DNA of 7,794 nt, from NCBI GenBank assembly GCA_964613045.1, contig CAZTFS010000099.1:1-7794 (forward strand), read 5' to 3'. The position numbers were made by a program, and so were the translations under genes. Source of the stretch: UBA1081 sp964613045 (GTDB taxonomy: Bacteria; Bacillota; Clostridia; Oscillospirales; Acutalibacteraceae). Shown here one piece after another: positions 1 to 6,500 of this stretch. Numbering within the stretch: the first letter of the stretch is position 1; each line of letters opens with the position of its first letter. The notes beneath the pieces are model-generated. The model was not told the DNA's origin, did no database searches, and was given only the letters and a program-made list of their open reading frames with translations.

Positions 1-258
1 GAAGGTCTTGCAGCACTTGGCGTTATGACTCCCGCTATGTTCGAGAGCATGAAGGAGCAGACGCTCAAAATTACAAAGATCGTAGCTGATGATCTTAAGT
101 CGATCGGTCTTGACCTTTGGGATATCAAGTTTGAGTTCGGTTACAACAATGATGAAGTTATTCTTATTGATGAGATCGCTTCAGGAAACATGCGTGTTTA
201 TAAGGACGGAAAGATCGTTGATCCCGTTGACCTTACAAAGCTTATACTTAACAGATAA
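1..258 (+). CDS. purC: Phosphoribosylaminoimidazole-succinocarboxamide (SAICAR) synthase, C-terminal part
   Basis: This is the last 85 codons of a gene whose start lies upstream of the window; the frame is open from base 1 to the TAA at 256-258. PurC joins CAIR to aspartate using ATP to give SAICAR in cytoplasmic de novo purine synthesis. The visible part has the family's C-terminal signature: WDIKFEFG (visible residues 40-47), a short turn, then VILIDE (53-58) and an Arg at 65. Glu45 and Asp57 are 12 residues apart, the spacing of the Mg-binding Glu/Asp pair of E. coli PurC as I recall it. The usual DExSPDxxR reads DEIASGNMR here, so spacing is kept but SPD is replaced by ASG. The protein also ends about 20 residues after that Arg, without the long helical tail of the E. 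coli enzyme. It is probably a divergent clostridial PurC; a PurC-like paralogue is possible. Confidence 0.82.
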   Translation, partial: EGLAALGVMTPAMFESMKEQTLKITKIVADDLKSIGLDLWDIKFEFGYNNDEVILIDEIASGNMRVYKDGKIVDPVDLTKLILNR

Positions 259-271
259 TAAATTTTTTACA

Positions 272-304
272 GAGGCAGACAGTGGTGTCTGCTTCTTTTT
301 TTTT
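272..304 (+). terminator. Intrinsic terminator after purC
   Basis: The stem GAGGCAGACA (272-281) pairs with TGTCTGCTTC (286-295) around a GTGG loop. That is 10 bp including one G-T pair, followed immediately by nine Ts (296-304). It lies 13 bases after the purC stop and separates purC from the permease promoter. Confidence 0.92.
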
Positions 305-323
305 GTTAAAAAAATATCTATTC

Positions 324-353
324 TTGACATGCTTCATATGCCTATAATATAAT
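324..353 (+). promoter_or_regulatory. Sigma-A promoter of the permease gene
   Basis: A perfect TTGACA (324-329) and a perfect TATAAT (348-353) are separated by 18 bp. An overlapping TATAAT at 343-348 would leave only 13 bp and is the less likely -10. Transcription should start near 360, giving a leader of about 24 bases that is little more than the ribosome binding site. No operator or riboswitch fits in so short a leader. Confidence 0.85.
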
Positions 354-383
354 CGAGTCAATAAGCAGAAAGGGGATAGTATA

Positions 384-1655
384 ATGATTCCTGCAATAAT
401 TGTTTTCGCTGTAACTTATGTTCTTATGATGGTTTTTACGAAGTACAGACCGTACATAGCTCTGGCTTCGGGTGTGATATTTATTCTCACCGGAATGCTT
501 CCGTATACCGAGATTTTATCGGCAATAGATTTTAACGTGCTTATGATGATAGCAGGTACAATGGGACTTGTGGCTTTGTTTATCGAAAGCAAAATGCCCT
601 CACTTCTTGCGGATCTTATTATGGAAAAAGTGCCGAATATCATGTGGGCGGCAGTTTCAATGTCGCTGTTTGCAGGTGTCATATCGGCTTTTGTGGATAA
701 TGTTGCAACTGTACTTATGGTTGCCCCCGTTGCTCTGGAGATATGTAAAAAACTCAAAACAGATCCCGTACCGTTTATTATCGGTATTGCTGTTTCCTCA
801 AATCTTCAGGGTGCGGCAACACTTGTGGGCGATACCACCGCAATTATGCTCGGATCTGCACTTGATATGAGCTTTACGGATTTCTTCTGGTATAAGGGTA
901 AGCCCAGTATTTTCTTTGCAGTTGAACTGGGAGCTTTACTTTCGGCTCTTATCCTTGCTTTTATTTTCCGTAAAGAGAAGGGTGCAATTCCCAAAGCTGA
1001 AAGCCGTACAAAAGTTACGGATTATGTTCCGACGGTGCTTCTTGTCAGCCTTATTGCAATTCTTATCGTTGTTTCGTTTATTCCCGAAAAGCCTGCCGTG
1101 ACAAACGGTGCGATCTGTTGTGCCCTTATGGTCGTGGGTGTAATTTACAACTTTATCAGACGGAAGAATTTTAAGGCTGTTACAGAACCTCTCAAGGAGA
1201 TCGACTTTGAAACCCTCGGTCTGCTTCTCGGTCTGTTCCTTATGATAGGCGGTATCTCCGCACAGGGAGTTATCGACAAGATGGCAAGTCTTCTTGCAGG
1301 TGTAGGTAACGGAAATGTATTTGTCCTTTATACAGTTGTTGTCTGGGCATCCGTTGCAATTTCTGCGTTTATTGATAATATTCCGTACGTAGCAACCATG
1401 ATTCCCGTAATTGCAGGTCTTGCATCTACTCTGAATATTGACCCGACAGTGCTTTATTTCGGTCTTCTTTCGGGTGCTACTCTGGGCGGCAACTGCACAC
1501 CTATCGGTGCATCGGCAAATATTGCAGGAATCGGTATTCTTCGCAAAGAAGGACATACGGTCAGGAATAAGGATTTCTTCAAGATCGGCATACCCTTTAC
1601 CCTTGCGGCAATAATCCCCGCATACATTTACATATGGCTTGTTTACGGCGGATAA
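384..1655 (+). CDS. ArsB/NhaD/SLC13-like (ion transporter superfamily) permease
   Basis: A complete 423-residue, very hydrophobic polytopic membrane protein with roughly 10-12 membrane segments; AAAGGGG at 369-375 sits 8 bases before the ATG. It shows the two-fold inverted-repeat signature of the ion transporter superfamily. Helix-breaking FVDN (residues 103-106) is mirrored by FIDN (329-332). The re-entrant segment GAATLVGDTTAIMLG (143-157) is mirrored by GATLGGNCTPIGASANIAG (364-382). The end, with an EGHTVRNKDFFKIGIP-like stretch (389-404), matches the C-terminal signature of ArsB, NhaD and SLC13 (citrate/dicarboxylate) transporters. A polar stretch around 196-212 is the central cytoplasmic linker. 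The substrate cannot be read from the sequence: Na+/H+ antiport, oxyanion efflux or organic acid uptake are all represented in the superfamily. There is no ars or citrate gene nearby, and the gene has its own promoter. Confidence 0.88.
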   Translation: MIPAIIVFAVTYVLMMVFTKYRPYIALASGVIFILTGMLPYTEILSAIDFNVLMMIAGTMGLVALFIESKMPSLLADLIMEKVPNIMWAAVSMSLFAGVISAFVDNVATVLMVAPVALEICKKLKTDPVPFIIGIAVSSNLQGAATLVGDTTAIMLGSALDMSFTDFFWYKGKPSIFFAVELGALLSALILAFIFRKEKGAIPKAESRTKVTDYVPTVLLVSLIAILIVVSFIPEKPAVTNGAICCALMVVGVIYNFIRRKNFKAVTEPLKEIDFETLGLLLGLFLMIGGISAQGVIDKMASLLAGVGNGNVFVLYTVVVWASVAISAFIDNIPYVATMIPVIAGLASTLNIDPTVLYFGLLSGATLGGNCTPIGASANIAGIGILRKEGHTVRNKDFFKIGIPFTLAAIIPAYIYIWLVYGG

Positions 1656-1672
1656 GCAATAATTTGTCGAAC

Positions 1673-1768
1673 CAATTAACAATGTACAATGTACAATTTA
1701 CAATCGTGCAGATGTAGCGATGCAGGCGGTTTTTTTGTAGATCATTGTACATTGTAAATTGTTCATTG
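1673..1768. repeat. 96-bp imperfect inverted repeat, MITE-like intergenic palindrome
   Basis: The 25-base left arm (1673-1697) is complementary to the right arm (1744-1768) at 23 of 25 positions, with mismatches at 1677/1764 and 1684/1757. Within the left arm the unit ACAATGTACAAT occurs twice, offset by 7 bases (1679-1690 and 1686-1697). The 46-base centre carries a run of seven Ts (1730-1736) after a G-rich stretch. It contains no ORF. The element lies 18 bases after the permease stop, with no other terminator between the two genes, so it may also help end permease transcription. A non-autonomous element or a cruciform-forming intergenic repeat is the likeliest identity. I see no clear target-site duplication. 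Confidence 0.75.
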
Positions 1769-1809
1769 ATAAATTCCGATATGTTGTCTGTTTTCTGTTT
1801 TTTTCTTTG

Positions 1810-1839
1810 TTGACAATATATTCTGTGTTGTGCTATACT
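1810..1839 (+). promoter_or_regulatory. Extended -10 sigma-A promoter of the PHP gene
   Basis: TTGACA (1810-1815) is followed after 18 bp by TATACT (1834-1839). A TGC immediately upstream (1831-1833) makes it an extended TGnTATACT -10. The expected start of transcription is near 1846, leaving a leader of about 29 bases. Confidence 0.8.
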
Positions 1840-1861
1840 AATGGGGAATAATTGCTAATGT

Positions 1862-1866
1862 GAGGT
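1862..1866 (+). promoter_or_regulatory. Ribosome binding site fixing the GTG start of the PHP gene
   Basis: GAGGT lies 8 bases upstream of the GTG at 1875. The nearby ATG at 1858 is in another frame and is followed at once by TGA. The next in-frame ATG (residue 40) would remove the metal-binding HxH. The GTG is therefore the supported start. Confidence 0.8.
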
Positions 1867-1874
1867 AGATCAAA

Positions 1875-3152
1875 GTGAGTTACAAAATTACGAACCCTTA
1901 TGAAAGCGTAACCGAGCTTATCGGCAATTCAGATAATCATTACAAAACCAACCTGCACACACATTCCACATATAGTGACGCCAACTTCACTATGACTGAG
2001 ATGATAGAGGAGTTTTACGATCAGGATTTTGATATTCTTGCCATGACCGAGCATGGTATTTTCGGTAAGGAATGGGATAAAGATCCTTCTATCATTCCGC
2101 TTTTCCTTTTCCAGAATCTCTGGCACGGCAAACGCAGTCATCCCACCACCGAGCAGTATCATGCAATACTTGACGGTACATATAAGACTGCACAGAACCG
2201 CCGTACAAAGTCAAGGGGTCTTCAGTGTGTTCCCGATGCCATCGAAGCAAACATGTTCACACTTATGAAGAACCATGTAAACGGCTACTTTACTGACGAT
2301 GCATGTGAGGGTATCTACGGTAAGGAAAACGATTATGAAATTCCCATTAAGAAAATAGAACGCAGCGGCGGTCTTTCGCATATCAACCATCCTACAGACT
2401 GGCTTCAGTGCAGAAAGTTCCCCGATTGCACAAAGGATCCCGAGAATGTAGAGTTCTTTGCCGATCTTCTCAGAAGATATAAGTCCTGTCTGGGTATCGA
2501 GATCCTTAATATGTACGATGTTCCCAACCGTTGTGACCGTATGCTTTGGGATGAGCTTCTCAAGGAGCTTATTCCCGAGGGAGAACGCAATGTATGGGGC
2601 TTTGGTAACAGCGATGCTCACAGAACAAAGGAGATCGACACCGCATTTATGGATTTCATTCTGCCGGAGTACTCATTGGAAAATCTTCGTACGGCAATGG
2701 AGAGCGGAACATTCTTTGCTCTTGCAAGATACGCAAAAAATGAGCTTGGCGAAGATTTCGCAGGCAAGGGTGCATGTCCTGTCGTTACGGATATAACCGT
2801 CGATGATGAAAATGATACGATTTCGATCTCGGGCAGTAACTGCAAGGCGATCGAATGGATAGCAGACGGTGAGATCATTCAGTGCGATACCCTTGAAAAG
2901 GACGGGGAGCTCACAAGCCTCATCAACCTTGGTGAGCACAGCGATAAGATCAGCTGTTATGTCCGTGCACAGCTTAAGGGTGACGGCGGTATTCTGATGA
3001 CACAGGCATTTATTTGTGATGACGGCGATATGGCTCGTTTCAGAAAAAATATACCTGAAAAGAAGCCTCTTTCCAAGTCCGAACAGATGAAAAAAGACTT
3101 TTATGATACACGTCTGGGTGTAATTGTAAATAAGTTTAAAGGTAAATGGTAA
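1875..3152 (+). CDS. PHP-domain metal-dependent phosphoesterase
   Basis: A complete 425-residue cytoplasmic protein with no signal peptide. The PHP (polymerase and histidinol phosphatase) metal-site motifs are all present in order: NLHTHSTYSDA with His28, His30 and Asp35; TEHG with Glu59-His60; His134; SHINHPTDW with His169 and His172; Glu209 in GIEILN; and GNSDAHR with Asp247 and His249. This set fits the usual trinuclear site that hydrolyses phosphate esters in a TIM-like barrel. It is larger than stand-alone PHP phosphatases such as E. coli YciV (roughly 290 residues). The extra length is an elongated stretch between Glu59-His60 and His134, plus a C-terminal region of roughly 120 residues (about 300-425) rich in short beta-like strands with a basic tail. 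The substrate is unknown; nucleotides, oligoribonucleotides or sugar phosphates are possible. It is a single-gene unit with its own promoter and terminator. Confidence 0.9.
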   Translation: MSYKITNPYESVTELIGNSDNHYKTNLHTHSTYSDANFTMTEMIEEFYDQDFDILAMTEHGIFGKEWDKDPSIIPLFLFQNLWHGKRSHPTTEQYHAILDGTYKTAQNRRTKSRGLQCVPDAIEANMFTLMKNHVNGYFTDDACEGIYGKENDYEIPIKKIERSGGLSHINHPTDWLQCRKFPDCTKDPENVEFFADLLRRYKSCLGIEILNMYDVPNRCDRMLWDELLKELIPEGERNVWGFGNSDAHRTKEIDTAFMDFILPEYSLENLRTAMESGTFFALARYAKNELGEDFAGKGACPVVTDITVDDENDTISISGSNCKAIEWIADGEIIQCDTLEKDGELTSLINLGEHSDKISCYVRAQLKGDGGILMTQAFICDDGDMARFRKNIPEKKPLSKSEQMKKDFYDTRLGVIVNKFKGKW

Positions 3153-3212
3153 TTAAGTAGATAAAGCCTGATATTGTTCGATTTTTCGTTAAAAAATGCA
3201 CAATATTTTGTG

Positions 3213-3250
3213 ACAGACCGAAATTTGTTGAAATTCGGTCTGTTTTTTTT
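3213..3250 (+). terminator. Intrinsic terminator after the PHP gene
   Basis: ACAGACCGAA (3213-3222) pairs perfectly with TTCGGTCTGT (3234-3243), a 10-bp stem with an 11-base AT-rich interior that can pair further, followed by a T-run to 3250. It isolates the PHP gene from the exoprotein gene. Confidence 0.93.
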
Positions 3251-3370
3251 GTAATATGATAATTCTCATTTTAAAATATTGAAAAATAAAATAACAGGGC
3301 TTTTTTGGGTAAAAAATTTGTGCAATTTAATAAAAATATGTATTTTGTATGAGAAAAAACAGCGGTTTTC
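3251..3370. other. AT-rich intergenic stretch without a gene
   Basis: The 309-base gap between the PHP and exoprotein genes holds a terminator, this stretch and a promoter. This part is very AT-rich with repeated A and T tracts, including TTTTTTGGGTAAAAAA at 3301-3316, and the tracts continue up to the -35. It contains no ORF, tRNA or recognisable riboswitch. The A-tracts could act as an UP element or bent DNA for the downstream promoter; that is inference. Confidence 0.5.
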
Positions 3371-3399
3371 TTGACTTTTGGAGCCTGCTGTGATATTCT
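3371..3399 (+). promoter_or_regulatory. Extended -10 promoter of the secreted phosphoesterase gene
   Basis: TTGACT (3371-3376) is followed after 17 bp by TATTCT (3394-3399), preceded by TGA to give an extended TGnTATTCT -10. The leader would be about 55 bases. Two perfect TATAAT boxes (3406-3411 and 3414-3419) lie just downstream but lack a well-placed -35; they could be alternative start regions. Confidence 0.68.
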
Positions 3400-3461
3400 T
3401 TATCCTATAATAGTATAATTATCTGAAAAATAGATATTTATATTGTCGGAGGGATAAAAAT

Positions 3462-3563
3462 ATGAAAAAAGCATTATCAGTTCTGCTCTCACTTCTTATT
3501 GTTTTCTCGGTAATAATGCCGGGACTCAGCGGTATTGATCTTACATCAATAGAAGCAGAAGCA
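3462..3563 (+). other. Sec signal peptide of the secreted phosphoesterase
   Basis: A Lys-Lys N-terminus is followed by a hydrophobic core (about residues 4-20) and a polar region ending AEA at 32-34. Cleavage is most likely before Ser35. There is no lipobox Cys, so it is not a lipoprotein signal. Confidence 0.82.
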
Positions 3564-6500
3564 TCAACCGCAGGTGCAGGTGACGCTTACGCCACAATTT
3601 TTACGTCATCTGACTTTCAGAACGGTTTGTATATTGACAATCTGAATGCTATGATAGAAAATGCGAAGGAGGACGGTGTTGTTGAAACTCCCGAAGCCTT
3701 CTTCTTTGGCGGTGACTATTATTCCAGTAGCAGTACTCAGGCAGATCCTTCATCAAACGTTGATTTGCTCAAAGATATGGTAGATGATAACTATCCTTAT
3801 TACAACCCGAACAATTTGGTGTTCTTACAGGGTAACCATGATACTTTGAACAGCAAACTCAAGGAGACCGGTCTGTATGAATATGACGATTTTCTTGTTT
3901 ATGTTTGTAATTACAACGATTACAGCTCAAAGAGTGAGTCGACTGCGACGGCTTTTGCTGCAGATCTTTCTGTTGTTTTTGACAGACTTCTTTCTGACGG
4001 TGAAGACAGACCGATTTTTATTTTAACACATATGCCGCTTCATCACAACAACCGAGGAAATAAGGTTTATGATTCAGACGGCAATTCTGTAAAAGATGCA
4101 GACGGAAACTACATATATGATTATGTTCAGAACACATATTCAAAGTATGTAGTTGACGTTCTTAATGCATATGGTAATTATCTTGATATCGTTTTTATGT
4201 ACGGTCATAACCATTCAGGTGCTTATGACGATTATATCGGCGGCTCTGTCAACTTCCTTGGCAAGGGCGATACTATGTATGTTTCCGCACTGGATAGTTC
4301 CACTGCGGACGGCTCTTATGAGTATTATGACGGTAAGTACACTTATTGGAACAAAGTTGAGCTTACCTTTACTTATATGAACTACGGCTATGTTGCATAT
4401 TCAAACAACACAGAGGGAACCGTAACAGACGAACATACAGGCAATACTGTTAAAAGTACCAATACTCTGACTATGGGTGTGCTTGAGATCTGTCCTGACA
4501 AAATCGTCGTTTCAAGATACACAACTGAAGGTAAGTATGCCGAATCAAAAACCATCAGCCGTATCACACCTTCAAACAAAGACGGCGGATATGATGAACC
4601 TTACGTAAATGTGGCAGGTTATTTGGGCGGTACTGTTGGTGTGCAGACCGGTGCTTATGCAAATGCAACCGGATTTAGTGAAAACGCTGTATATACCTGG
4701 ACCTCCTCAAATACATCCGTTGCTACGGTAAAAGGTGTCGGTTCTACCGCACAGGTTGCATATAAGGCAGTAGGAACAAGTGAAATTACCGTTACTGTGA
4801 CAGACGGAAATGCAACAAAAAGTGCATCTTATACGGTTACAGTCGGAGCAAAGACCTCAACTAAAACTTATGCACAGATCCGTATGGGTGTCGGCACTGT
4901 ATCAGGTACTACGGTCGAATACTACAATACTGAGTTCCCCAAAACAGTTAATCTTATCGGTTGCTATGAGATTGCGGCAGACGATATAACAGTAACAAAT
5001 GAAACATGGACTTCTTCAGATACAAGTGTTGCAACTGTTGATAACGGTAATGTTACATTTATCGGTAACGGTGAAGCTAAAATAACTTTCTCATTTATAA
5101 ATAATGGTACAACCTACAGTTCCTCTGTAACTTTTGTTGTCAGCAACGGCGATAAGCAGGAATATACTGATGAAGTTGAGAGCTATTCTGATAATTATTA
5201 CCTTGTTGAGGATTTCGTTCCGGGTAACAGATATGTAATATATGTAAAAGACAGTGTAAAGGACAGTGATGGCGTAAGTACAACTTATAACAAAATGCTT
5301 ACAAGTACTGCATACAGTTCTACGAACTTGGCAGGTGCAGATGCAACTGTTCAGACCGATGCAAAAGGTGAGTATATCAATACAACAGATACTACCGCAG
5401 TATGGGAGTGTATTGAAAGTCCTGTCTCAGGGTATTATTATCTTCGCAATTTAGGCAACAGCGGCTATCTTACGATACGTGACACTAACGATGGAGGTCG
5501 TTTTCTCGGAACAGTTTCAGCACTTGATGGCTCAACCTATGATATAGGATGTTCACAGATCAAATATGACAATTTGTACAATACAACTGAAAGAGCAATC
5601 TATTCATACAGATCTTACCAAACGTCATCCGACACATTAGGATATACAGCCAATGAATTTATAAAATGGAACGGAAAAAGTTTTGCCTCTTCAACTTCAT
5701 GGCCGAGTAGCACTCATGATTTTTATATTTACCAAGCAGAAGCAACATATAAATTGGCAGAGGTCTCTGCAAGCATTGAAATGGGCGGTGAGGATGTTAC
5801 AGGTACAACACAGACTGTTTATTCCGTAACTTCAGATACTCAGATTCCTCTTTACGGTGCCTATAAAAACTACGGTGAAAATGTAAAAGAAGAATGGGAA
5901 TCAAGTGACACTTCTGTTGCCGCAATTGATGAAAACGGTGTGCTTTCATTTACAGGTAACGCAGGCACAACAACCGTTACATACACTGTAAAGAGCTCTA
6001 CTGTTTCGTATCAGCAGTATACGGTTGTCATTGAAGCAAAAACAGGTGCAGAATCAAAGAGAACCTTTAAGTATGTTGATGAAATAACGCCCAACAAGAG
6101 TTATGTTCTTGTTTATAAGGAAGACACAACAACGGCAGGCGACGGATATGTTCTCACCACCAATGAATGGAGCTCCACCAAGCTCTATCCCGGAAATATC
6201 ACGGTAAAAAGCAACGATGTAAGAGATTATCTTTATGTTGAAATAGATGAGAGTGACTCCGATGACATTGTATGGATGACTGTTGAAGGTCCTAAAGCCG
6301 GTACGGACGGAAATGTAATCGGAACTGAGGATATCTATTATTTCTATACAGAAGAATCTGATAACGGAGCAGCTTGGGACTGGACTAATTTATCTGCACG
6401 CTTTCTTGGTTCAAAGATAACAGGCTATGGTACCTGGGGTGTTGAAGGTGAACTTTATACTGTTCTTCTTGGTGATGCTCTTTCCGGTGGAATTACAGAT

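Noticed and set aside
89..352. 87-residue plus-strand open frame overlapping the purC end and its terminator
   Set aside because: It runs through the terminator T-run (a poly-Phe stretch) and has no ribosome binding site; it is a shadow of purC.
936..1682. 248-residue open frame on the minus strand across the permease gene
   Set aside because: It is fully antisense to the clear permease and rich in Cys, Asn and Lys with no domain pattern; the frame is open because of the codon bias of the real gene.
2211..2621. 136-residue minus-strand open frame inside the PHP gene
   Set aside because: It overlaps the conserved metal-site codons of the PHP gene, has no ribosome binding site or recognisable motif, and is a shadow.
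3199..3212. Perfect small palindrome CACAA-TATT-TTGTG just before the PHP terminator
   Set aside because: A 5-bp AT-rich stem is too weak to call as an operator or a second terminator.
3257..3272. TGATAATTCTCATTT, slightly like a Fur box
   Set aside because: Only the left half matches the consensus. It lies over 100 bases upstream of the -35 and no iron-related gene is nearby.
4153..4380. Short plus-strand open frame inside the phosphoesterase domain
   Set aside because: It lies out of frame within the GHNH-encoding region, and the main frame is uninterrupted there, so there is no frameshift to explain it.
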